From contig CABUXL010000022.1 of the NCBI GenBank assembly GCA_902495525.1, positions 1-29,406 on the forward strand: a stretch of DNA of 29,406 nt. The letters run 5' to 3'. The stretch is from an uncultured Collinsella sp. (GTDB taxonomy: Bacteria > Actinomycetota > Coriobacteriia > Coriobacteriales > Coriobacteriaceae). Of this stretch, positions 22,320 through 29,406 are shown one piece after another (position 1 is the first letter of the stretch; every line of letters starts with the position of its first letter). Below the pieces are notes generated by a model that was given only the letters and a program-made list of their open reading frames with translations, was not told the origin of the DNA and searched no databases. Made by a program: the position numbers and the translations under genes.

Positions 22320-22742
22320 CTACACCATCGCAATCCCGCGGGCCGCACTCAACAGCTCATACTCCCTTTCGCTCCACTGCCGCAGCTCGGCCGTGCGTAC
22401 GGCGTCGCGACACAGGTCCAGAAACACCTCAGCTCCCTCGCAGAAGCACTCGCGGGCAAAGTCGCCCGAGCCGCTTGCGACGCACGCGCCGTCGGCAAAG
22501 AGCTTCCAGCTAGACGGCTCACGCAAATCGTCTCCGAACAACTTAATCTGTAGCACATGTGGATTGCCAGCAGCGCAGAACTCTTCCTCGAGCTTCTGTA
22601 CCGTGAAGCGCATCTGGTGGGAGAGGCTGTTCTTGACCATGGCCGAGGCATAGCCGCTCGGCTCGTCCAGAAGATGCATTCGTTTTGGCTTGGCTGCCAG
22701 GTTGTGGAAGTTGCGCTCACTGCGCACGGAGAAATTGTCCAT
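22320..22742 (-). CDS. Uncharacterised 140-residue protein
   Basis: I do not recognise this gene. It starts MDNFSVRSERNFHNLAAKPK with AAAGGAG 6 bases before the ATG and ends SEREYELLSAARGIAMV. It has no signal peptide, membrane segment or metal motif; it contains six cysteines, mostly in the second half, and looks soluble. The reading frame extends upstream to 22940, but without a ribosome-binding site and across apparent non-coding sequence. Its reality rests on the good Shine-Dalgarno and unbroken frame. Confidence 0.55.
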   Translation of the reverse strand: MDNFSVRSERNFHNLAAKPKRMHLLDEPSGYASAMVKNSLSHQMRFTVQKLEEEFCAAGNPHVLQIKLFGDDLREPSSWKLFADGACVASGSGDFARECFCEGAEVFLDLCRDAVRTAELRQWSEREYELLSAARGIAMV

Positions 22743-22898
22743 ACGGACTCCTTTCATCGATGTTGGCAGGGCCACCGTGCCTCTTGGCCGGTTGGCGTCG
22801 GGATCGTGGAGCCAACTCTCTACCCCGACTCTGGATAAAACGCGCCCGCTCCTTGCGGGCAAGATGGAGTCTATCAACGTGTACGGACAGAAATCAAG

Positions 22899-22928
22899 CG
22901 CCATCCGCGAAATGACGCGCGGATGGCG
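22899..22928. terminator. Hairpin with weak terminator character
   Basis: A perfect 11-bp stem (CGCCATCCGCG and complement) with an 8-base loop, followed by TTGGTTT on the plus strand. It lies between two minus-strand genes and could end the membrane-protein transcript; the minus-strand tail (CTTGATTTC) is poor. Confidence 0.4.
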
Positions 22929-22960
22929 TTGGTTTCCCAAGTGATTATTCGGCTTTCATC

Positions 22961-23037
22961 CGGAAAAGTGTCGAAATCAGCCGTGTAAAAGTACGGAAAA
23001 GTGTCGAAATAGGCACCTTAAAACTTCGGAAAAGTGT
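22961..23037. repeat. Three iteron-like direct repeats, exact 33-bp period
   Basis: CGGAAAAGTGTCGAAAT occurs at 22961-22977 and 22994-23010; the first 11 bases occur again at 23027-23037. Starts are exactly 33 bases apart. The 16-base stretches between them are similar (both contain a TAAAA core), so the repeat is a decayed 33-bp tandem unit. No gene overlaps it. Confidence 0.8.
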
Positions 23038-23107
23038 AGTTGGATGACAAAACAGCACTTAGAAGCCGATGCTGGATGCGGGATCCTGCGGCTGCCTTCA
23101 GCCCTCG

Positions 23108-24094
23108 CTACTCGTCGTCTCCGTCGTTGGGGTCGCCCTTGAGGGTGTTGATGTCCAGGTACTGGTTATCGTCCTCTTTTTGCTGGGTCTCCGACTCCGC
23201 TTGGGTGGGGCCGCGGAACAGCTGGAATCCCTCAAACGCAATGACGCCGAGCAGGGCAATGATAATGGCGATAAAGGCAACCTTGACTGCCTGCGGAAAT
23301 TCCGAGAAACGCAGCGCCTTTTCCTCGGCGTAATAATCGGCGAAGCGCTCTTCGCCCGTGCTTTTGGTATACGCCGGCGCGGACGCGGCCTCCGGGCCAT
23401 ATTCCGGTGCGGGCGTGGCAGCGTACGAATCGTTGAGATAATCGCTCGATGCGGTGCCATAATCCTCGGTCTCGATGCGACCGTTGTCAGCATAGCCATC
23501 GGAATAATCGGAATATGCCGTGCCGCCCTCATAGTCTGCGGCGCTCGTGTTGGCGGCAAAAAGCGGGTTAACTGGAACGTCGAGCGCCGGCATGCCGGTA
23601 GAGGTCTCATCCAGATCGGCTGCAGCCCAGGAATCGTAGGCAACCTGATGGGCAACGGGCTCATCGAGCCTTGCGACCGGAGGCTTGCGTGCCGCAGGAA
23701 CAGGCAACTGCTGGGCGCTGTACATAACGGTGCTGTCGGCCGATTTGCCCTGCGTCGCTGCAGCGAGAAATGCCGCCGTCTCGGACGGGTCGCTTGCGGG
23801 GCGGGGAGCGGGCGTGGGCGCCGAAGTGGGTGCGGGCGTAGGCGCGGGTGTCGAAACAGCCAACTGCGCAGGAGTCGGCGCAGATGCGGTCTTAGGCGCA
23901 AGTGCGGGATTGGGGTTTGACGGGCGAGCCCCGCCGCCCATGAGTTCGTCGGCGGTCCACGGGCGATCATTCATCACGTCGTCAAGGCTCAGCGAAAACA
24001 GGTCGTCTTCACTCTCATCGAACATGCGGTGCACATGTCCACCAATTGCCGGAATCAATCCGCGACCGGTGCATGATGCCTTGCTCAACGCCAT
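23108..24094 (-). CDS. Single-pass membrane protein with Pro/Ala/Thr-rich linker, function unknown
   Basis: A 328-residue protein not assigned to a known family. Residues about 1-55 are soluble with an acidic patch (DESEDDLFSLSLDDVMNDRPW). About 70-105 is a Pro-Ala-Thr linker (APTPAPTSAPTPAP). A tyrosine/acid-rich low-complexity section follows, then one membrane segment near 268-292 (VAFIAIIIALLGVIAFEGFQLF) and a short acidic C-terminal tail. There is no signal peptide, so the N-terminal part would be cytoplasmic or the protein tail-anchored. AAAGGATGG precedes the ATG. A scaffold or envelope role is possible; this is a guess. Confidence 0.7.
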   Translation of the reverse strand: MALSKASCTGRGLIPAIGGHVHRMFDESEDDLFSLSLDDVMNDRPWTADELMGGGARPSNPNPALAPKTASAPTPAQLAVSTPAPTPAPTSAPTPAPRPASDPSETAAFLAAATQGKSADSTVMYSAQQLPVPAARKPPVARLDEPVAHQVAYDSWAAADLDETSTGMPALDVPVNPLFAANTSAADYEGGTAYSDYSDGYADNGRIETEDYGTASSDYLNDSYAATPAPEYGPEAASAPAYTKSTGEERFADYYAEEKALRFSEFPQAVKVAFIAIIIALLGVIAFEGFQLFRGPTQAESETQQKEDDNQYLDINTLKGDPNDGDDE

Positions 24095-24216
24095 TCTGTT
24101 CCATCCTTTCGAAATGCTAATGACATCGATTATATGGAACTTCCCAAGCGGCTCGGTCTTGGATTCGTGCTTTCCAGAACTCGCGCCCAAAAGGGGAGGG
24201 TAATCCAGGCGAGTGC

Positions 24217-24870
24217 CTACTTGTCGCCGGCCGCCGCCTTGGCCTCATTGAGGTAGCTATAGAAGCTGTACTTGGAGATGCCAAAGAACTCGCAGGCGCG
24301 CTCGCTCGACTTGGAAATGAGGAAGGCACCGCGACGGTCGAGGTAGCCAATGGCACGAATGCGCTCGTCTTTGGTCATGAGTGCCGCGGGCTTGCCCACA
24401 AACTGCTCGCACTCGTGCAGCAGGTCCTCGAGCAGGTCGCCGATGTTTTTGGTGATGGGCTCGGGCTCGGTGTATCCCTTGTCGCCCGTGCCGGTGAGCG
24501 CGTCGAGCGAGCGCTCAAAAGCCTTCATGAGCGTAATGTCAAAGTTAATGCCCAAAATGCCGACGGGCTTGCCCTCGTCGTTGCGGATAAAGATGGTCGA
24601 GGACTTGAGCAGCTTGCCATCGGCGGTTTTGGTGAGGTATGGCTCGCGGTCGTGCACGTCGGCGGTGCCCTCGTGCATGGACTCAAGCACAATATGGCTG
24701 GGACCGTCACCTAGTTTGCGTCCGCTGACGTGGCCGTTTTCGATCACTACGATGGAGTGGTCCACGTCCTCGGTCTCCAAGTCGTGGACGACGACTTCGC
24801 AGTTGGGGCCAAACTGGAGCGCCAGGCCGTGTGCAAGGCGCTTGTAAAACTCTATCTGTGCGGGGGTCAT
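24217..24870 (-). CDS. YheO/DauR-type PAS-HTH transcriptional regulator (ygeX side)
   Basis: A 217-residue paralogue of the regulator at 6818. The YheO-like PAS domain is at about 15-120 (EVVVHDLETEDVDHSIVVIENG, SSTIFIRNDEGKPVGILGIN) and the helix-turn-helix at about 180-212 (FFGISKYSFYSYLNEAK). GGAAGG lies 5 bases before the ATG. It is divergent from ygeX across 277 bases that contain two identical-half palindromes (24990 and 25041), the probable operators. It likely controls ygeX-ygeY-ygeW in response to a purine breakdown product or amino acid; DauR itself responds to D-arginine. Ligand and sign of control unknown. Confidence 0.87.
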   Translation of the reverse strand: MTPAQIEFYKRLAHGLALQFGPNCEVVVHDLETEDVDHSIVVIENGHVSGRKLGDGPSHIVLESMHEGTADVHDREPYLTKTADGKLLKSSTIFIRNDEGKPVGILGINFDITLMKAFERSLDALTGTGDKGYTEPEPITKNIGDLLEDLLHECEQFVGKPAALMTKDERIRAIGYLDRRGAFLISKSSERACEFFGISKYSFYSYLNEAKAAAGDK

Positions 24871-24989
24871 GGGTGCCTTCCTAAAAATTAGTTTGGGCTC
24901 ACTTTGCCATAAACCCCACTTGTTCGCAAATAACGAAAACGTCGCTGCGTTATGTAACCGTTCGGCGGCGAAAAGGTACCGATTACGGC

Positions 24990-25055
24990 AACAAACAATT
25001 TGTTAGGTTTGCCAATCAAAAAGTGTGATAGAACAGTGCTAACAAACTTTTTGTT
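24990..25055. promoter_or_regulatory. Two palindromic operators in the regulator/ygeX gap
   Basis: AACAAA-CAA-TTTGTT (24990-25004) and AACAAA-CTT-TTTGTT (25041-25055) have perfect 6-bp arms and the same 3-base spacing, with centres 51 bases apart (close to five helix turns). Their identity and position make them the likely binding sites of the divergent PAS-HTH regulator. Confidence 0.6.
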
Positions 25056-25147
25056 TGGCATCCACATAAAAGTTCAGTCGCATGAATGGGAATGGGCTGA
25101 AACGCGTATGCGGGGGCCGGCAAGAGAGGACTTAAGGAGTTCATCGT

Positions 25148-26362
25148 ATGGCCGATAAGATCCAGTGGGCGGGCAACACGATGCCCAAGAGCGATGACAA
25201 GCACTTGGGAATCATGAGCCTCGACCACGTGAAGAAGGCCCGTGCCTTCCACCAGTCGTTCCCCCAGTACACCGTCACTCCGCTTGCCCGCCTGGATGGC
25301 CAGGCTGCACGCCTGGGCCTGTCCAACCTGTGCGTTAAGGACGAGAGCTATCGCTTTGGCCTCAACGCCTTTAAGGTCCTGGGCGGTTCGTTTGCCATGG
25401 CCAACTACATTGCCGACGAGACCGGCAAGGACGTTGCCGACTGCACCTTCGATTACCTGACCTCCGATCAGCTTGCCAAGGACTTTGGCCAGGCTACCTT
25501 CTTTACCGCCACCGACGGCAACCATGGCCGCGGCGTGGCATGGGCTGCCAACAAGCTGGGCCAGAAGGCCGTCGTGCACATGCCCAAGGGTTCCACCAAG
25601 CCCCGCTTCGATAACATCGCCGCCGAGGGCGCCACGGTGACCATCGAAGAGGTCAACTACGACGAGTGCGTGCGCATGGCCGCCGCCGAGGCCGATGCCT
25701 GCGAGCGCGGCGTCATCGTTCAGGACACCGCCTGGGAGGGCTACGAGAAGATCCCGTCTTGGATCATGGAGGGCTACGGCACCATGGCTTCCGAGGCTGC
25801 CGAGCAGCTGCGCGAGATGGCCATCAACCGCCCGACGCACGTCTTTGTCCAGGCTGGCGTGGGCTCGCTGGCCGGCGCCGTGGTGGGCTACTTCACCAAC
25901 CTGTATCCCGATAACCCGCCTACCTTTGTTGTGGTCGAGTGCGCTCCTGCCGCCTGCCTGTACAAGGGCGCTGCCGCCGGCGACGGCGACCCGCGCATCG
26001 TGGACGGCGACATGCCCTCCATCATGGCCGGCCTGTGCTGTGGCGAGCCCAACATCCTGGGCTGGGATATCCTGCGCAACCACGCTACCGCCTTCGTGTC
26101 CTGCCCCGACTGGGTCACCGCTCGCGGCATGCGCACCCTGGGCGCTCCCGAGAAGGGCGACCCGCGCGTCATCTCCGGCGAGTCCGGCGCTGTGACCACC
26201 GGCCTGGTCGAGACTCTCATGCTCGATCCCGAGTACGCCGAGCTCAAGGAGCTCATCGGCCTGGATAAGACGAGCTCTGTGCTCTGCTTCTCCACGGAAG
26301 GTGACACGGACCCCGATCAGTATCGTCGAATTGTTTGGGAAGGCGAATATCCCACTTGCTAA
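25148..26362 (+). CDS. ygeX: 2,3-Diaminopropionate ammonia-lyase
   Basis: A 404-residue PLP enzyme of fold type II, matching E. coli YgeX in length and motifs: SYRFGLNAFKVLGG with the PLP lysine at 76, TATDGNHGRGVAW (Asp123 probably the second catalytic residue), and a glycine loop (QAGVGSLAGAVVGY) for the cofactor phosphate. It splits 2,3-diaminopropionate into ammonia and 2-aminoacrylate, which becomes pyruvate. In purine clusters this is the end of the ring-carbon route and the link to central metabolism. AAGGAG lies 9 bases before the ATG. First gene of purine operon 2. Confidence 0.95.
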   Translation: MADKIQWAGNTMPKSDDKHLGIMSLDHVKKARAFHQSFPQYTVTPLARLDGQAARLGLSNLCVKDESYRFGLNAFKVLGGSFAMANYIADETGKDVADCTFDYLTSDQLAKDFGQATFFTATDGNHGRGVAWAANKLGQKAVVHMPKGSTKPRFDNIAAEGATVTIEEVNYDECVRMAAAEADACERGVIVQDTAWEGYEKIPSWIMEGYGTMASEAAEQLREMAINRPTHVFVQAGVGSLAGAVVGYFTNLYPDNPPTFVVVECAPAACLYKGAAAGDGDPRIVDGDMPSIMAGLCCGEPNILGWDILRNHATAFVSCPDWVTARGMRTLGAPEKGDPRVISGESGAVTTGLVETLMLDPEYAELKELIGLDKTSSVLCFSTEGDTDPDQYRRIVWEGEYPTC

Positions 26363-26369
26363 TCGTTGG

Positions 26370-26396
26370 GGCGGAGTAAATAGGTATCGCTCCGCC
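26370..26396 (+). other. Intercistronic hairpin between ygeX and ygeY
   Basis: GGCGGAG and CTCCGCC make a 7-bp stem with a 13-base loop in the 74-base gap. There is no T-run, so it is probably an mRNA processing or stability element. Confidence 0.4.
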
Positions 26397-26436
26397 ACCT
26401 CACAGGTAGATTCCTTCGTTTGAAAGGTTATGAACA

Positions 26437-27822
26437 ATGGCTAAAGAACTCGATTTCGACGCTATCAAGGCTGCTGCTGAGTCTCATCGTGCTGATATGA
26501 CTCGCTTCCTGCGCGCTATGATCTCTCACCCCTCTGAGTCCTGCGAGGAGGGTGAGGTTGTTGCCTGCATCAAGGCCGAGATGGAGAGCCTTGGCTATGA
26601 CGAGGTCAAGGTCGACGGCCTGGGCAACGTCATGGGCTTTATGGGCGAGGGCGACAAGATCATCGCCATCGACTCCCACATCGACACCGTCGGCATCGGC
26701 AACATCGAGAACTGGGACGCCGATCCCTATGAGGGCTACGAGACCGACGAGATCATCTACGGCCGCGGCGGCTCTGACCAGGAGGGCGGCATGGCTTCCG
26801 CTACCTACGCTGCCAAGATGATGAAGGACATGGGCCTCATCCCCGAGGGTTACAAGATCATGGTCGTCGGCACCGTCCAGGAAGAGGACTGCGACGGCAT
26901 GTGCTGGCAGTACATCTACAACAAGGACGGCATTAAGCCCGAGTTCGTCATTTCCACCGAGCCCACCGACGGCGGCATCTATCGCGGTCACCGCGGCCGC
27001 ATGGAGATCCGTGTCGACGTTCACGGCACCTCCTGCCACGGCTCCGCTCCCGACCGCGGCGACAACGCCATCTACAAGATGGCCGACATCATCGCCGACG
27101 TCCGCGCCCTCAACAACAACGGCTGCGACGAGTCGACCGACATCAAGGGTCTCGTCAAGATGCTCGACCCCAAGTACAACCCCGAGCACTTCGAGGATGC
27201 CCGCTTCCTAGGCCGCGGCACCTGCACCGTCAGCCAGATCTTCTACACCAGCCCCAGCCGCTGCGCTGTCGCTGACTCCTGCGCCATCTCCATCGACCGT
27301 CGCATGACCGCCGGTGAGACCTGGGAGTCCTGCCTGGACGAGATCCGCAACCTGCCGGCCGCCAAGAAGTACGGCGACGACGTGAAGGTCTCCATGTACA
27401 TGTACGACCGTCCGTCCTGGACCGGCGAGGTCTACGAGACCGAGGCTTACTTCCCCACGTGGATCAACAAGGAGACCGCTCCGCACGTCAAGGCCCTCGT
27501 CGACGCCCACAAGGCCATGTTTGGTGACGAGCGCATCGGCTGCGAGCCCAGCATGGACAAGCGCACCGGTCGCCCGCTGTGCGACAAGTGGACCTTCTCC
27601 ACGAACTGCGTCTCCATCCAGGGCCGCTACGGCATCCCCTGCGTGGGCTTTGGCCCGGGTGCCGAGTCTCAGGCTCACGCTCCCAACGAGGTCACCTACA
27701 AGGACGACCTGGTCACCGCTGCCGCCATGTATGTGGCTGCCCTGAACCTCTACGATCCGAGCCAGGCCGATGGCGACGCCACCGTGTTCCGCGCCGGTCT
27801 GACCAACAACAAGATCGACTAG
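26437..27822 (+). CDS. ygeY: YgeY-type M20-family metallohydrolase
   Basis: A 461-residue member of peptidase family M20 (the group annotated 'putative selenium metabolism hydrolase'). Di-metal ligands are seen in AIDSHIDTVG (His, Asp), GRGGSDQEGG (Asp), GTVQEEDCDG (Glu-Glu, catalytic base and ligand), STEPTDGG and, near the end, QAHAPNE (His). In purine clusters it is thought to hydrolyse an amide or ureido intermediate that yields diaminopropionate for YgeX; the precise substrate is not known from sequence. GAAAGG lies upstream of the ATG. Second gene of the operon. Confidence 0.92.
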   Translation: MAKELDFDAIKAAAESHRADMTRFLRAMISHPSESCEEGEVVACIKAEMESLGYDEVKVDGLGNVMGFMGEGDKIIAIDSHIDTVGIGNIENWDADPYEGYETDEIIYGRGGSDQEGGMASATYAAKMMKDMGLIPEGYKIMVVGTVQEEDCDGMCWQYIYNKDGIKPEFVISTEPTDGGIYRGHRGRMEIRVDVHGTSCHGSAPDRGDNAIYKMADIIADVRALNNNGCDESTDIKGLVKMLDPKYNPEHFEDARFLGRGTCTVSQIFYTSPSRCAVADSCAISIDRRMTAGETWESCLDEIRNLPAAKKYGDDVKVSMYMYDRPSWTGEVYETEAYFPTWINKETAPHVKALVDAHKAMFGDERIGCEPSMDKRTGRPLCDKWTFSTNCVSIQGRYGIPCVGFGPGAESQAHAPNEVTYKDDLVTAAAMYVAALNLYDPSQADGDATVFRAGLTNNKID

Positions 27823-28023
27823 TCCCATTCCTCGATTTTGTTGAGCCGGGGACAGTTTATGCCCCCGGCGCCTCCTGTTGACTTGGGGCCCGCGGTCGTT
27901 ATCTCCCATGCTTCCTCAACGGTAGCGGGTCCTCGTCATAGCGCTCTGCATGTTCTAGCCACACGCGCATGCCGGAGCACATCTACTCATTGCGATCGTT
28001 TCACCTTTAGAAAGGACATTTAC
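27823..28023 (+). other. Gap between ygeY and ygeW with a GC hairpin
   Basis: Two hundred bases without a gene. A 7-bp stem (GCCGGGG at 27845-27851 with CCCCGGC at 27863-27869) encloses ACAGTTTATGC. No T-run follows, so read-through into ygeW is likely. GAAAGGA at 28009 serves ygeW. Confidence 0.4.
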
Positions 28024-29226
28024 ATGGACGCCAAGTTTACCGAGCTCGTCGAGCAGCTGAACGGCCTCGATTTTAAGGGTATGTACGGCAGCGACTTCCT
28101 GCACACCTGGGATAAGACCACCGATGAGCTCAAGGCTCTCTACATCGTCGCCGACGCCCTGCGCGAGCTGCGCGAGAACAACGTCTCGTCCAAGATCTTC
28201 GACTCGGGCCTGGCCGTCTCCCTGTTCCGCGATAACTCCACCCGTACGCGCTTCTCCTTCTCTAAGGCCGCCAACCTGCTCGGCCTTGAGCTGCAGGACC
28301 TGGACGAGAAGAAGTCCCAGATCGCTCACGGCGAGACCGTCCGCGAGACTGCTACCATGATCTCCTTCATGGCCGACGTCATCGGCATCCGCGACGACAT
28401 GTACATCGGCAAGGGCGACGCCTACATGGCCGAGGTCTCCGAGTCTGTCCAGCAGGCTTACGAGGACGGCGTTCTGGATCACCGTCCCACGCTCATCTCC
28501 CTGCAGTCCGATTCCGACCACCCCACGCAGTCCTCTGCCGACATGCTTTACCTCATCAACGAGTTTGGCGGCCTTGAGAACCTCAAGGGCAAGAAGGTTG
28601 CCGTCACCTGGGCTTATTCGCCCTCTTACGGCAAGCCGCTGTCCTGCCCGCAGTCGCTGATCAGCCTGCTGCCCCGTTTTGGCATGGACGTCACTTTGGC
28701 CCACCCCGAGGGCTACGACCTCATGCCCGAGGTCGTCGAGCGCGCCAAGGGCTATGCCGCCGAGTCCGGCACTACCTTTAAGCAGGTCAACACCATGGCC
28801 GAGGCCTTCGAGGGCGCCGACATCGTGATCCCCAAGAGCTGGGCTCCGTTTGCCGCCATGGAGAAGCGCACCAACCTGTACGCCGAGGGCGACGACGCCG
28901 GCATCGCCGCGCTCGAGAAGGAGCTGCTCGCCCAGAACGCCACCCATCAGGACTGGTGCTCTACGACCGAGCTCATGGAGAAGACTGCCAACGGCCAGGA
29001 CACCATCTTTATGCACCCGCTGCCCGCCGACATCTCCGGTGTCTCTTGCGAGCACGGCGAGGTTAACGCCGACGTCTTCGACATGCACCGCGTGGGCATG
29101 TACAAGGAGGCCAGCTACAAGCCGTACGCCATCGCTGCCATGATGTTCCTGCAGAAGGTTGCCGATCCCGCCGCTACCCTCAAGGCCCTCGACGAGCGTA
29201 ACACCGCCCGTTGGCTCCAGGCCTAA
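28024..29226 (+). CDS. ygeW: YgeW-type knotted carbamoyltransferase
   Basis: A 400-residue protein of the aspartate/ornithine carbamoyltransferase superfamily, YgeW branch. The carbamoyl-phosphate loop DNSTRTRFSF (71-80), HPTQSSAD near 167 and MHPLPADI near 335 are present. YgeW does not use the normal amino acid substrates; in purine clusters it probably works in reverse, releasing carbamoyl phosphate from a ureido intermediate, with a carbamate kinase then making ATP. That kinase is not in the window. ATG 28024 is chosen because GAAAGGA precedes it. Last gene of purine operon 2. Confidence 0.93.
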   Translation: MDAKFTELVEQLNGLDFKGMYGSDFLHTWDKTTDELKALYIVADALRELRENNVSSKIFDSGLAVSLFRDNSTRTRFSFSKAANLLGLELQDLDEKKSQIAHGETVRETATMISFMADVIGIRDDMYIGKGDAYMAEVSESVQQAYEDGVLDHRPTLISLQSDSDHPTQSSADMLYLINEFGGLENLKGKKVAVTWAYSPSYGKPLSCPQSLISLLPRFGMDVTLAHPEGYDLMPEVVERAKGYAAESGTTFKQVNTMAEAFEGADIVIPKSWAPFAAMEKRTNLYAEGDDAGIAALEKELLAQNATHQDWCSTTELMEKTANGQDTIFMHPLPADISGVSCEHGEVNADVFDMHRVGMYKEASYKPYAIAAMMFLQKVADPAATLKALDERNTARWLQA

Positions 29227-29249
29227 AGCCGGGCTGAGGTAAGCCATGT

Positions 29250-29289
29250 AAAGGGGGCGCTCTGCCAACCGGCGGGGTGCCCCCTTTTT
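29250..29289 (+). terminator. Intrinsic terminator of purine operon 2
   Basis: AAAGGGGGC pairs with GCCCCCTTT around a 20-base loop that can fold further, followed by five T, about 25 bases after the ygeW stop. Confidence 0.88.
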
Positions 29290-29376
29290 GCATCGTGGGC
29301 GTGCGGGATAAGCGCTTTCGATGTGGATGCCCGCGGCGCGAGTTATGGGTACGATGGTTTCAGGGGAGGTATCACC

Positions 29377-29406
29377 ATGAAACTTGGATGCGTCATTATG
29401 GCTTCG
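29377..29406 (+). CDS. Start of a possible MocA-like nucleotidyltransferase (runs off the window)
   Basis: Only ten codons are seen, MKLGCVIMAS, with GGGGAGG 6 bases before the ATG. Hydrophobic beta-strand followed by ASG is how MobA/MocA-type cytidylyl- or guanylyltransferases begin; such enzymes finish the molybdenum cofactor. That would fit next to a molybdenum hydroxylase system, but ten residues are too few to be sure. Confidence 0.4.
   Translation, partial: MKLGCVIMAS

Noticed and set aside
22743..22940. N-terminal extension of the 140-residue unknown protein
   Set aside because: The open frame continues upstream but lacks a ribosome-binding site and crosses hairpins; the internal ATG with AAAGGAG is a better start.

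Overview
The window looks like a chromosome segment of a high-GC anaerobic gut actinobacterium of the class Coriobacteriia, most likely Collinsella or a close relative. This is inferred from GC- and C-ending codon bias, from the gene content (a selenium/purine-type 'yge/ygf/ssnA/xdh' gene set), and from many palindromic intergenic repeats. No rRNA or tRNA was seen, so the assignment is not proven.

Layout. 1-86: N-terminus of an IS110-type transposase (minus), preceded by a non-coding end where such elements carry a bridge RNA. 510-2339: a two-gene operon, a Gfo/Idh/MocA oxidoreductase and a DeoR-type repressor. 2340-2768: terminator plus two kinds of hairpin repeats, one with a regular 80-bp period. 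2769-5939 (minus): a U32/RlhA-like protein and an RluA-type pseudouridine synthase. 6318-6695: ridA. 6818-7474 (minus): a YheO/DauR-type PAS-HTH regulator, divergent from the first purine operon.

Purine operon 1 (7826-17202): NCS2 urate/xanthine permease, SsnA aminohydrolase, YgfK flavo-iron-sulfur oxidoreductase, a ferredoxin with four 4Fe-4S motifs, and a one-chain molybdenum hydroxylase of the XdhD type, closed by an intrinsic terminator. Purine operon 2 (25148-29226): YgeX (2,3-diaminopropionate ammonia-lyase), YgeY (M20 hydrolase) and YgeW (carbamoyltransferase-like), closed by a terminator and preceded by a second, divergent YheO/DauR-type regulator. Homologous gene sets are associated with anaerobic urate/purine breakdown in gut bacteria. 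Here urate or xanthine would enter through the permease, be reduced or oxidised at the molybdenum enzyme with electrons passing through the ferredoxin and YgfK, and the opened-ring products would be taken apart by SsnA and YgeX/Y/W. RidA could detoxify 2-aminoacrylate from YgeX. Dihydropyrimidinase (hyuA) and carbamate kinase, expected partners, are not in the window. The last 30 bases start a gene whose first ten residues resemble a MocA-type nucleotidyltransferase, which would fit molybdenum cofactor supply.

Between the two purine operons (17327-24216) lies an accessory stretch: an AbiEi-like protein with a PD-(D/E)XK-like C-terminus, an AAA ATPase/DUF234 gene behind a 56-base perfect palindrome, a probable type I toxin-antitoxin pair, a fragment of a second ATPase gene, a DEDDh exonuclease, an unknown 140-residue protein and a single-pass membrane protein. 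Three arrays of one 62-bp hairpin repeat are scattered through it, two of them bracketing the ATPase gene. These arrays, the toxin-antitoxin locus and the regulator/operator pairs are the least-explained parts of the window.
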